From Prevotella sp. (lineage in GTDB: Bacteria > Bacteroidota > Bacteroidia > Bacteroidales > Bacteroidaceae): a stretch of DNA of 64,000 bases. Shown here piece after piece: positions 51,355 to 60,369 of this stretch. The stretch lies in assembly GCA_015060535.1 (NCBI GenBank), contig SUYH01000004.1, positions 62,001 through 126,000 of the forward strand, given 5' to 3'. Under the pieces are notes generated by a model. That model was given only the letters and a program-made list of their open reading frames with translations, made no database searches and was not told the DNA's origin. A program made the translations under genes and the position numbers. Every line of letters starts with the position of its first letter. Positions within the stretch are counted from its first letter, which is position 1.

Positions 51355-52226
51355 CAGCTTCTCCGTTTAAACAACATCAGCAGCGACTTCACATAGTCTT
51401 CGTTGGTGGCTATCGACACCAGGTCGACATTGCTCTTGTTCATCGTTTCGACCAACTGCTTCTGCCGACTACTCCAGTACTGTTCGTGGGCCTCACGAAG
51501 TCGGCGACTACCCGTGTCAATATACTGTTCGTGTCCCGTTTCAGCATCTACCACACGCATCAGACCCACATCAGGCAACTGACGTTGAAGCACGTCGTAG
51601 ACCTGCAGAGCCACCACGTCATGCTTCCGATTGCATATCTGCATCGTCTGCAGGAAGTCCTGACGGTCGTAGAAATCGCTCAGCACAAAGGCGGTACAGC
51701 GACGCTTCGCCACGCTGGTCAGGAACTCCAGTGCCTGCTTGACGTCGGTACGACGACTCTCGGGATGGAAGTCGAGCATCTCACGGATGATATAGAGAAT
51801 ATGCTTGCGGCCTTTCTTGGGTGGGATGTATTTCTCCACACGGTCCGAGAAGAACACCACACCTATCTTGTCGTTGTTCTGAATAGCCGAGAAAGCGATG
51901 GTAGCAGCTATCTCCGTCACCATGTCACGCTTCATCTGACGCTGTGTACCGAAATCCAACGAGCCGCTGACGTCGATCAGCAACATCACCGTCAGCTCAC
52001 GCTCCTCCTCAAACACCTTCACATAGGGACGGTGGAAGCGGGCGGTCACGTTCCAGTCTATATCACGCACATCATCGCCATACTGATACTCACGCACCTC
52101 CGAGAAGGCCATACCCCTACCCTTGAAGGCGGAGTGGTACTGCCCCGCGAAGACGTTAGAGCTCAGGCCTCGAGCCTTAATCTCTATCTTCCGTACTTTC
52201 TTGATGATCTCAGATGTTTCCATCAA
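51354..52226 (-). CDS. DUF58-domain protein of the moxR-bat operon
   Basis: A 290-residue protein. The DUF58 signature YQYGDDVRDIDWNVTARF lies near 47-64, with preceding GQYHSAFKGRGMAFSEVREY. A VWA-like region follows (VMLLIDVSGSLDFG, VVFFSDRVEKYIPP). It has no membrane segment. Such proteins act with MoxR ATPases, probably as adaptors. It overlaps moxR by ATGA and the next gene by one base. Confidence 0.9.
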   Translation of the reverse strand: MMETSEIIKKVRKIEIKARGLSSNVFAGQYHSAFKGRGMAFSEVREYQYGDDVRDIDWNVTARFHRPYVKVFEEERELTVMLLIDVSGSLDFGTQRQMKRDMVTEIAATIAFSAIQNNDKIGVVFFSDRVEKYIPPKKGRKHILYIIREMLDFHPESRRTDVKQALEFLTSVAKRRCTAFVLSDFYDRQDFLQTMQICNRKHDVVALQVYDVLQRQLPDVGLMRVVDAETGHEQYIDTGSRRLREAHEQYWSSRQKQLVETMNKSNVDLVSIATNEDYVKSLLMLFKRRS

Positions 52227-53218
52227 GGCACTTCTACCTTATTGATAATCTTTGATACGATGTCCTCACTGGTCACATTGCTGGCTTCGGCCTCGTAAGT
52301 CAGTCCGATACGATGGCGCAGCACATCATGAGCCACAGCACGCACATCCTCAGGAACCACGTAGCCACGGCGCTTGATGAAGGCATAAGCACGAGCCGCC
52401 TTTGCCAGATTGATAGAGGCACGTGGCGAACCGCCGAACGAGATCATGTCCTTCATATCCTTCAGACCATAGCGGTCAGGATAACGGGTAGCAAACACGA
52501 TGTCAGCAATATACTGCTCTATCTTCTCGTCGATATAGACCTCGCGAACCACCTCACGAGCCTTGATAATCTCGTCAGCGGTAGTCACGGGAGTCACCTT
52601 AGGCAGGGCTCCAGCAATATTCTCGCGGATAATCTTCTTCTCCTCGTCAATGGTAGGATAACCGATGACTACCTTGAGCATGAAACGGTCCATCTGTGCC
52701 TCAGGCAACGGATAGGTACCTTCCTGCTCTATGGGGTTCTGCGTAGCCATCACGAGGAAGGGGTTAGGCAGGTTGAAGGTCTCGCTGCCGATAGTCACCT
52801 GCTTCTCCTGCATGGCTTCCAGCAAGGCACTCTGTACCTTGGCTGGTGCACGGTTGATTTCATCTGCCAGTACGAAGTTGGCAAATACAGGTCCCTGCTT
52901 CACCTGGAATTTCTCGTCTTTCTGTGAATAGATCATCGTACCCGTCACGTCAGCTGGCAACAGGTCAGGAGTAAACTGAATACGGCTATAAGTAGCGTCT
53001 ATCAATTGCGACAGCGTCTTGATAGCCAGTGTCTTAGCCAATCCAGGCACACCTTCCAACAGGATATTGCCATCACTCAGCAGACCGATGAGCAGCGAGT
53101 CTACCAGGTGCTTCTGTCCTACGATTACACGATCCATTCCCGTCACCAGATTGGTAACGAATCCACTTTGTTGTTCTATCCGCACATTCAGTTCGCGGAT
53201 GTCAATAGCTTCTGCCAT
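52223..53218 (-). CDS. MoxR-family AAA+ ATPase
   Basis: A 331-residue AAA+ protein. Walker A is LLEGVPGLAKTLA near 54-66, Walker B FVLADEINRAP near 117, sensor 1 LVMATQNPIEQEGTYPLPEA and the C-terminal lid from SFGGSPRASINLAKAARAYA. MoxR ATPases act as chaperones or switches for VWA-domain partners, here the Bat and DUF58 proteins. It begins 36 nt after the HU-LysM gene without a visible promoter or terminator, so transcription from ftsY onward may continue into it. Confidence 0.95.
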   Translation of the reverse strand: MAEAIDIRELNVRIEQQSGFVTNLVTGMDRVIVGQKHLVDSLLIGLLSDGNILLEGVPGLAKTLAIKTLSQLIDATYSRIQFTPDLLPADVTGTMIYSQKDEKFQVKQGPVFANFVLADEINRAPAKVQSALLEAMQEKQVTIGSETFNLPNPFLVMATQNPIEQEGTYPLPEAQMDRFMLKVVIGYPTIDEEKKIIRENIAGALPKVTPVTTADEIIKAREVVREVYIDEKIEQYIADIVFATRYPDRYGLKDMKDMISFGGSPRASINLAKAARAYAFIKRRGYVVPEDVRAVAHDVLRHRIGLTYEAEASNVTSEDIVSKIINKVEVP

Positions 53219-53254
53219 ATAATTACTTTTATTTTTTAAATTGACTGTATAAAA

Positions 53255-54391
53255 TTACCGATTGCGTCTTTTCTTCAACTGCAATTGAGGTATCTTGATT
53301 TTCTGACCAACTTTGACTTTCGGGTTCTGCTGCAGATCGTTATACACCTCTACGTAGCACTGCATGTCTGGTCCCAGATGGGCTTTGCAAATGCTGTAGA
53401 AGGTCTGTCCCGCCTGAACTTCGACAATCTCCTTTGTTCCTACGATACGGTAGGCACCCAGCCTGACACGTTCGTCCTTAGCAGCATAAGGATCAATCTC
53501 CTCTGCCGGCTTCTGTTCTGGCTTCACCTCGGGCTTCGGCTCGGGCTTTACCTCGGGTTTGTCCACGGGTTTGTCCACGGGTTTAATATCAGGGTCCTTC
53601 ACCTGTGTTTTCATCGTGGAATCAACCACACTGGTATCTTTCGCCACTTGCTCCTCTTTCTGAACTGGAGCTGATGCCATCAAATCAGAGGCAATGATGA
53701 GCTCTGCCTCATTCTCACCATGATCGGCAACCTCTTGTAATGCATAATGATATCCTCCAAGAGCTGAAACAGCCATCAGAACCAATACCAGTACCAAAGC
53801 TGCAGCCCACTTCATCCAGGGTCGGATGAAAGTCGACTCCTCAGGTTCCTCATCATCAGCCACAACAACCAAGGGTTCTTCTTCCAATGCAGGCTCTTCT
53901 ACTACAGGCTGTTCTACTACAGGCTGTTCTTCTACTACCACTTCGAGAACAGGTTCCTGCTCTATTTCTGTAGGAGTCTCAACAAGAGTCTCAGCAGGAG
54001 TTTCTATAGGAGTCTCTATTGTCTCTACAGGTTCCTCTTCCGGCTGTTCTTCCATATCAGAGAAGGCGACACCATCGTTCAGCACAACGGTCTCAAACTG
54101 CGAGAAAGGCTTGTTCACCAGTTCCTTCATCATATTGTCGGGAGTGAACGACACCTTGTCGTGACCTTCTATCACCACACGCTCACCTGTACGGACACTG
54201 ATACTCTCACGGGCCTCTACGCTGATAATCTTGAAGGTGCCCAAGCCCTTTACCTTGACCTGGTCGCCCTCTTGCAGACGTTGCAGAATGACGGCAAACA
54301 TCTCCGTAGCAAACTGGTTAGCATCACGCTGCTGCAGTCCGCTCTTCTCCACCAATACCTTGGCAATCTCCTGTATCGTCAGTTTTCCCAT
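53255..54391 (-). CDS. HU domain-membrane helix-LysM fusion protein
   Basis: A 378-residue protein with a rare order of parts. Residues 1-92 are an HU/IHF-like fold (QVKVKGLGTFKIISVEARES). Residues 115-185 are a Glu/Pro/Val-rich linker with repeats such as PVVEQPVVEEP. Residues 194-213 form one membrane helix (KWAAALVLVLVLMAVSALGG). A periplasmic linker follows with Lys-Pro repeats (270-296), and a LysM domain is at about 322-369 (AGQTFYSICKAHLGPDMQCY). If oriented as predicted, it would hold DNA on the inside and peptidoglycan outside. It follows a second HU gene by 2 nt. Confidence 0.88.
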   Translation of the reverse strand: MGKLTIQEIAKVLVEKSGLQQRDANQFATEMFAVILQRLQEGDQVKVKGLGTFKIISVEARESISVRTGERVVIEGHDKVSFTPDNMMKELVNKPFSQFETVVLNDGVAFSDMEEQPEEEPVETIETPIETPAETLVETPTEIEQEPVLEVVVEEQPVVEQPVVEEPALEEEPLVVVADDEEPEESTFIRPWMKWAAALVLVLVLMAVSALGGYHYALQEVADHGENEAELIIASDLMASAPVQKEEQVAKDTSVVDSTMKTQVKDPDIKPVDKPVDKPEVKPEPKPEVKPEQKPAEEIDPYAAKDERVRLGAYRIVGTKEIVEVQAGQTFYSICKAHLGPDMQCYVEVYNDLQQNPKVKVGQKIKIPQLQLKKRRNR

Positions 54392-54393
54392 GA

Positions 54394-54667
54394 CTATTGT
54401 CCTCCCTTCATTTTATCCTTCCAGGTCTGGTTGGGTCGGAAGTTCAACACGAGTTTTGGTGGTACGAGCATGCGCTGACCTGTCGATGGGTTCACCATGA
54501 TACGTTCCATTTTCTTCTTCGTCTCAAAGAGTCCGAAGTTAGGAACCAATACAGCGTCGCCTTCCTGAAAGGCGTCACCCATCGCGTCAATCATCTGATT
54601 GACAAGCCGTTGAGCGTCTCTCGGAGCATATCCTGTACGCTCAGCCAGTTCTGCAATAAATTCCTTG

Positions 54668-54675
<8 letters not shown>
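54394..54675 (-). CDS. HU-family DNA-binding protein
   Basis: A 93-residue protein from MNNKEFIAELAERTG; the start lies within the last codons of rimO. HU pattern: APRDAQRLVNQMIDAM, then DAVLVPNFGLFETKKKMERI and the arm tip NPSTGQRMLVPP with the intercalating Pro. It is slightly divergent from house-keeping HU. It may pair with the HU part of the next gene as a heterodimer; this is inferred from adjacency. Confidence 0.88.
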
Positions 54676-55976
<1,301 letters not shown>

Positions 55977-55984
<8 letters not shown>

Positions 55985-56933
55985 TCTTAAACAGCGAGTC
56001 AACAAACTGACGACGGTTGAAAAGCTGCAAATCCTGCATGCCCTCACCCAGTCCGATATATTTCACGGGAACCTTCAGCTGGTCGGAAATGCCAATCACC
56101 ACACCACCCTTGGCGGTACCATCCAGTTTGGTGATAGCCAGACTGGTGATCTGGGTGACGGCAGCAAACTGCTTGGCCTGCTCAAAGGCATTCTGTCCTG
56201 TAGAGCCATCCAGCACGAGCATCACCTCATCAGGAGCCTCAGGCAGCACCTTCTTCATGACATCCTTGATTTTCTTCAACTCATTCATCAGGCCCACCTT
56301 GTTATGCAGACGACCTGCCGTATCTATCAGCACCACGTCAGCACCGTTAGCCTTAGCCGACGACAACGTATCGAAAGCCACCGAGGCAGGGTCGGAACCC
56401 ATCTGTTGCTTCACCACAGGCACGCCTACGCGTTCGCCCCAGATGCACAGCTGCTCTACAGCAGCAGCACGGAAAGTATCAGCGGCACCCAGATACACCT
56501 TCTTGCCGGCCTGCTTGAACTGCCAAGCCAGCTTTCCGATGGTGGTCGTCTTGCCCACACCATTCACACCGACTACCAGTATGACATAGGGCTTATGATC
56601 GCTAGGCAAATCCCAGTTATCGTTATCGTCAGAATTGTTCTCCGTCAGCAGCGAAGCAATCTCGTCACGCAGGATAGCGTTCAGCTCCGATGTCGACACA
56701 TACTTGTCGCGAGACACGCGTTCCTCAATGCGTTCGATGACTTTCAACGTGGTCTCCACACCGACGTCAGAGGTGATGAGCACCTCCTCCAGGTTATCCA
56801 GCACATCGTCATCCACCTTCGATTTGCCAGCCACAGCACGTGCCAACTTGTCGAACACACTGGTCTTAGTCTTCTCCAGACCTTTGTCCAATGTTTCCTT
56901 TTTATCCTTGTTGAAAAAACCAAAAATTCCCAT
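55977..56933 (-). CDS. ftsY: Signal recognition particle receptor FtsY
   Basis: A 318-residue SRP GTPase with a short N-terminal region. GTPase motifs are VVGVNGVGKTTTIGKLA near 114-130, DTFRAAAVEQL, DVVLIDTAGRLHNK, TKLDGTAKGG and GLGEGMQDLQLF. It brings ribosome-SRP complexes to the membrane. It has its own -7 box immediately after the terminator of the ribosomal protein genes and starts the long run ftsY-rimO-HU-HU/LysM. Confidence 0.96.
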
Positions 56934-56952
56934 ACTTTTTTCCTTTTGCTCC

Positions 56953-56961
56953 GCAAAGGTA
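56953..56961 (-). promoter_or_regulatory. -7 box of ftsY
   Basis: Minus-strand TACCTTTGC, 19 nt before the ftsY ATG and directly after the T run of the upstream terminator. Confidence 0.6.
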
Positions 56962-56966
56962 CAAAA

Positions 56967-57000
56967 AAAAGCTGAAACACCATTCGCGTTTCAGCTTTTT
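56967..57000 (-). terminator. Terminator of rpmB-rpmG-DUF4295
   Basis: On the minus strand AAAAGCTGAAAC and GTTTCAGCTTTT form a 12-bp stem with a 10-nt loop and a T run of eight. It starts 21 nt after the DUF4295 stop. Confidence 0.85.
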
Positions 57001-57021
57001 CTCTTCATATTTTACAATTTC

Positions 57022-57180
57022 TTAGTTTTTGAAAAAGTCCTTAACAGCTTCGTTAGGAACCATCTGCTCATCAAAGACGTAAGCACCCGTCTTGGGGCTC
57101 TTTACCATCTTGATCACTTTAGTGTAAGCGCGACCATCCTTTGAGCCTTCATGGAGGGTAGCGACGGTTTTCTTTGCCAT
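57022..57180 (-). CDS. DUF4295 small protein
   Basis: A 52-residue basic protein: MAKKTVATLHEGSKDGRAYT, then KVIKMVKSPKTGAYVF and a C-terminal VKDFFKN. It is the DUF4295 family that regularly lies after rpmB and rpmG in Bacteroidota. The function is unknown, but the place and basic charge suggest a ribosome-linked role. It follows rpmG by 12 nt. Confidence 0.9.
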   Translation of the reverse strand: MAKKTVATLHEGSKDGRAYTKVIKMVKSPKTGAYVFDEQMVPNEAVKDFFKN

Positions 57181-57192
57181 GCTCTAAATAGA

Positions 57193-57384
57193 TTACTTAA
57201 TCTCCTTGTGCACAGTCATGCGCTTCAGGATGGGGTTATACTTCTTAAGTTCCATTCTCTCAGGTGTGTTCTTACGGTTCTTCGTGGTGATGTAACGGCT
57301 TGTTCCGGGGAGTCCACTCTCCTTCATCTCCGTGCATTCCAGAATCACCTGAACGCGGTTACCCTTAGCTTTCTTTCCTGCCAT
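57193..57384 (-). CDS. rpmG: 50S ribosomal protein L33
   Basis: A 63-residue protein with the L33 pattern [39 protein letters not shown] and a basic end. Only one Cys of the zinc-type pairs is present, so it is the Cys-minus (zinc-free) form. It lies 4 nt after rpmB. Confidence 0.95.
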   Translation of the reverse strand: MAGKKAKGNRVQVILECTEMKESGLPGTSRYITTKNRKNTPERMELKKYNPILKRMTVHKEIK

Positions 57385-57388
57385 AGTG

Positions 57389-57652
57389 TTAGTCTCCTAT
57401 TACTTTAATATCCTTCCAGTCAACATAACCCTTAGCAACAGCCTGCTTGAGGGCAGCGTCCAGACCTACCTTATTAATCATACGCAGACCAGCAGCGCTG
57501 ATCTTCAACTGAATCCAGCAAGCCTCCTCAACATAGTAGAACTTCTTGCTGAACAGGTTAACGTCAAAGCTGCGCTTAGTGCGGTGCTTTGAGTGAGACA
57601 CATTATTACCAATCTGTGCCTTCTTTCCCGTAATCTGACAAATTTTAGACAT
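57389..57652 (-). CDS. rpmB: 50S ribosomal protein L28
   Basis: An 87-residue protein: [33 protein letters not shown] and [20 protein letters not shown]. It is the zinc-free Bacteroidota form. First gene of the small ribosomal operon, with a -7 box (57705-57713) upstream. Confidence 0.96.
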   Translation of the reverse strand: MSKICQITGKKAQIGNNVSHSKHRTKRSFDVNLFSKKFYYVEEACWIQLKISAAGLRMINKVGLDAALKQAVAKGYVDWKDIKVIGD

Positions 57653-57704
57653 CTCTATCTACTTTTTATTTGTTCCTAAAAATGTAACTTATTCCAAACA
57701 GGGT

Positions 57705-57713
57705 GCAAAGGTA
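57705..57713 (-). promoter_or_regulatory. -7 box of rpmB
   Basis: Minus-strand TACCTTTGC, 52 nt before rpmB. The -33 position falls inside the 7-nt tandem repeats at 57722-57752. Confidence 0.6.
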
Positions 57714-57721
57714 CACATTTT

Positions 57722-57752
57722 TAATGAGAAATGAGAAATGAGAAATGAGAAA
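57722..57752. repeat. 7-nt tandem repeat (ATGAGAA, four copies)
   Basis: Four units of AATGAGA/ATGAGAA in a row, between the cinA stop and the -7 box of rpmB. The array covers the -33 region, so a change in unit number could alter promoter strength. Confidence 0.7.
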
Positions 57753-57773
57753 TTCCTCTTCATTTAGGATTTT

Positions 57774-58286
57774 TTAACCTTCCAACTCGGCTGGTTGGGG
57801 TTCTGACTTCAAAAAATCGAGGAACATCTGCATCGCTTTGTTTGTGGCGATGGCCAAATTGATGTCTCGTCCGTGGTCTTCCTGAACCAGTTGAGTCACC
57901 TGCCTGTCTTTCGTTCCGCAGGCCAGCCAGATGGTGCCAACGGGATGCTCTTTCGTACCTCCGCCAGGACCTGCAATACCCGTTGCCGAGATGGCATAGT
58001 CGGTATTCAGCGCCTGACAGGCACCTTTCACCATCTGTATGGCAACTTCCTCACAGACAGCCGTTTTCTCGTCCAGCAGCTGTGCGTCGACACCCAGTAG
58101 CGACATCTTCACCTCGTCGACATACGAGATGACGCCACCCTTGAAATATTTCGAGGAACCAGGCACCGAGATGATTGCCTCAGCAATACGTCCACCCGTA
58201 CAGCTCTCTGCCGTACCTACCGTCTTATCCATCTCCCACAGCAGTTGACTCACCTCTCTGCTGATAATCTTACTTTCAAAATCCAT
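57774..58286 (-). CDS. CinA C-terminal family nicotinamide-nucleotide amidase
   Basis: A 170-residue PncC-type protein. Motifs are KTVGTAESCTGGRIAEAI near 21-38, VPGSSKYFKGGVISYVDEVK, and SATGIAGPGGGTKEHPVGT. It deamidates nicotinamide mononucleotide for NAD recycling. The N-terminal MoaB-like domain of full CinA is absent, as in stand-alone forms. It follows tsaD by 8 nt and is last in map-tsaD-cinA. Confidence 0.92.
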   Translation of the reverse strand: MDFESKIISREVSQLLWEMDKTVGTAESCTGGRIAEAIISVPGSSKYFKGGVISYVDEVKMSLLGVDAQLLDEKTAVCEEVAIQMVKGACQALNTDYAISATGIAGPGGGTKEHPVGTIWLACGTKDRQVTQLVQEDHGRDINLAIATNKAMQMFLDFLKSEPQPAELEG

Positions 58287-58294
58287 AGTATTAT

Positions 58295-59329
58295 CTATTT
58301 AAACGTTACTTTCGAGAAGGCTGGCGCATCTATCGGACACGTCTCGCCATCCATGAATTTATAGTAGCCCACGATGCCTATCATCGCGGCATTGTCCGTT
58401 GTATAGCTGAATTTCGGAATGTATACCGTCCAGCCGTAGCGCTTGGCATGATCGTAGAAGGCGTTGCGCAATCCGTTGTTGGCACTCACTCCGCCAGCCA
58501 CTGCCACATGTTTGATACCGGTCTGTTTGACGGCCAGACGCAGTTTCTTCATCAGGATATCGACAATGGTCCACTCCAGCGAGGCGGCAATGTCTTCCTT
58601 GTGGTGCTCGATGAAGTCGGGATCTTCCTCCACCCATTTTCGCATGTTATAGAGGAATGAGGTCTTCAGACCTGAGAAGCTGTAGTCCAGTCCGGGAATA
58701 TGAGGCTCCGAGAACTGATAGGCCTTCGGATTGCCCTGACGGGCCAAACGGTCGATGATAGGACCTCCCGGATAGCCCAGACCCATCACCTTCGAGCACT
58801 TATCGATAGCCTCGCCGGCCGCATCGTCTATCGTCTGACCCAGCACCTCCATATCATTGTACTTACGCACCAGCACGATCTGCGAGTTACCACCCGAGAC
58901 CAGCAGACAGATAAACGGCAGTGGCGGCTGGTTCGTATCGTCGTCGCTCTCCTTGATGAAGTGCGCCATCACGTGTCCCTGCAAGTGGTTGACGTCAATC
59001 AGGGGAATACCCAGCGAACGGGCAAATCCCTTGGCGAAGTTGACGCCTACCAGCAGCGAACCCATCAATCCCGGTCCGCGTGTAAAGGCTACAGCACTCA
59101 GCTGTTCCTTCGCAATGCCTGCCTGCTTGATGGCCTCATGCACCACCGGAACTACGTTCTGCTGATGAGCCCTTGATGCCAGTTCAGGCACCACGCCACC
59201 ATAGGCCTCGTGTACTTTCTGCGACGCCGTCACGTTCGACAGCAGCACCCCATTCTTCAGCACCGCAGCCGATGTATCGTCACAGCTCGACTCTATACCT
59301 AATATATATATACCCTCTTGGGTCATCAT
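58295..59329 (-). CDS. tsaD: tRNA threonylcarbamoyladenosine synthase subunit TsaD
   Basis: A 344-residue ASKHA-fold protein. GIESSCDDTSAAVL lies near 11-24, the metal-binding HLQGHVMAHF near 114-123, the nucleotide loop LVSGGNSQIVLV and the third metal motif NAAMIGIVGYYKF near the end. It transfers threonylcarbamoyl to A37 of ANN-decoding tRNAs with TsaB/TsaE. It lies 24 nt after map; that gap consists of three 7-nt repeats. Confidence 0.96.
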   Translation of the reverse strand: MMTQEGIYILGIESSCDDTSAAVLKNGVLLSNVTASQKVHEAYGGVVPELASRAHQQNVVPVVHEAIKQAGIAKEQLSAVAFTRGPGLMGSLLVGVNFAKGFARSLGIPLIDVNHLQGHVMAHFIKESDDDTNQPPLPFICLLVSGGNSQIVLVRKYNDMEVLGQTIDDAAGEAIDKCSKVMGLGYPGGPIIDRLARQGNPKAYQFSEPHIPGLDYSFSGLKTSFLYNMRKWVEEDPDFIEHHKEDIAASLEWTIVDILMKKLRLAVKQTGIKHVAVAGGVSANNGLRNAFYDHAKRYGWTVYIPKFSYTTDNAAMIGIVGYYKFMDGETCPIDAPAFSKVTFK

Positions 59330-59330
59330 A

Positions 59331-59353
59331 ATTTCTAATTTCTAATTTCTAAT
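59331..59353. repeat. 7-nt tandem repeat (ATTTCTA, three copies)
   Basis: Fills the whole gap between map and tsaD. It may have grown by slippage and sets the distance between the two genes. Confidence 0.6.
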
Positions 59354-60205
59354 TTAATACGAAAGAATTTCCACTCCGTTTTCCGTCATCAGCAGCGTGT
59401 GTTCCCATTGCGCTGAGGGCAGTTCGTCTTCCGATATCACCTCCCAGCCATACGGATCATCAGCATCGATAAACACCTTCCAGGTGCCCATATTGACCAT
59501 CGGCTCTATGGTGAACACCATGCCAGGCACCAGCAGCATACCGTCGCCACGTTGGGCAAAGTGACACACCTCCGGGTCTTCGTGGAACTTCAGCCCCACC
59601 CCGTGGCCACACAAGTCGCGCACCACACCGTAGTGATACTTCTTGGCATGCTTCTCTATCGCACGCCCGATCTCGTTCACCCCGTGCCAGGGCTTGGCAG
59701 CCTCCATACCGATTTCCAAGCATTCCTTCGTCACCCGTACCAGCTGTTCCTTCTCGGGAGTCGTCTTACCTATTATATACATACGCGAGGCGTCGGCATA
59801 ATAGCCATCCAGTATCGTAGTGAAGTCGACATTGATGATGTCACCCTCCTCCAGGATGTCGTCAGCCTTCGGAATACCATGACACACCACCTCGTTGATG
59901 CTCGTACATACCGACATCGGGAAACCTTCGTAGTTCAGACAGGCTGGCGTAGCACCATGCTTTTCGCAGTAGTCCCGACAAATCTGGTCTATCTCCAGTG
60001 TCGACATACCCGCATGAATAGCCTCACCGACGGCATCCAACACGCCCGTATTGACAACACCCGCACGGCGGATGCCCTCTATCTGCTCTGGTGTCTTCAC
60101 CAGTTCACGGGTCGGTACCAGCGCCCCTTTGTTTTCCAGATACATGATATGCTTATCCAGCTCTGTGGGCTGTTCGCCCGCTTTACAGTGCCATCTTCTT
60201 TTCAT
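59354..60205 (-). CDS. map: Type I methionine aminopeptidase
   Basis: A 283-residue protein from MKRRWHCKAGEQ; the promoter at 60225-60257 excludes the longer frame. The pita-bread fold shows all metal ligands: NVDFTTILDGYYADASRM (two Asp), CGHGVGLKFHEDPEV (His), FTIEPMVNMG (Glu) and a final Glu in LPSAQWEHTLLMTENG. An N-terminal extension of about 35 residues is usual in Bacteroidota. It removes the initiator Met. First gene of map-tsaD-cinA. Confidence 0.95.
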   Translation of the reverse strand: MKRRWHCKAGEQPTELDKHIMYLENKGALVPTRELVKTPEQIEGIRRAGVVNTGVLDAVGEAIHAGMSTLEIDQICRDYCEKHGATPACLNYEGFPMSVCTSINEVVCHGIPKADDILEEGDIINVDFTTILDGYYADASRMYIIGKTTPEKEQLVRVTKECLEIGMEAAKPWHGVNEIGRAIEKHAKKYHYGVVRDLCGHGVGLKFHEDPEVCHFAQRGDGMLLVPGMVFTIEPMVNMGTWKVFIDADDPYGWEVISEDELPSAQWEHTLLMTENGVEILSY

Positions 60206-60224
60206 CCTATTTCTAATTTTGTGT

Positions 60225-60257
60225 GCAAAGGTACGAATAAGTGAGTAAAATGCCAAA
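60225..60257 (-). promoter_or_regulatory. Canonical promoter of map-tsaD-cinA
   Basis: Minus-strand TTTG (60254-60257), a 20-nt spacer and TACCTTTGC (60225-60233), 20 nt before the ATG. Confidence 0.75.
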
Positions 60258-60369
60258 TTTATTTGGGTATTTTCGAACGTGAGTACCTTCGACGAAGTCA
60301 GAGTTACAAAAATGGCACGATATTTGCAAGATTAGCGGCAGAAAGTTTAATTATATCTAGAAATTGACT

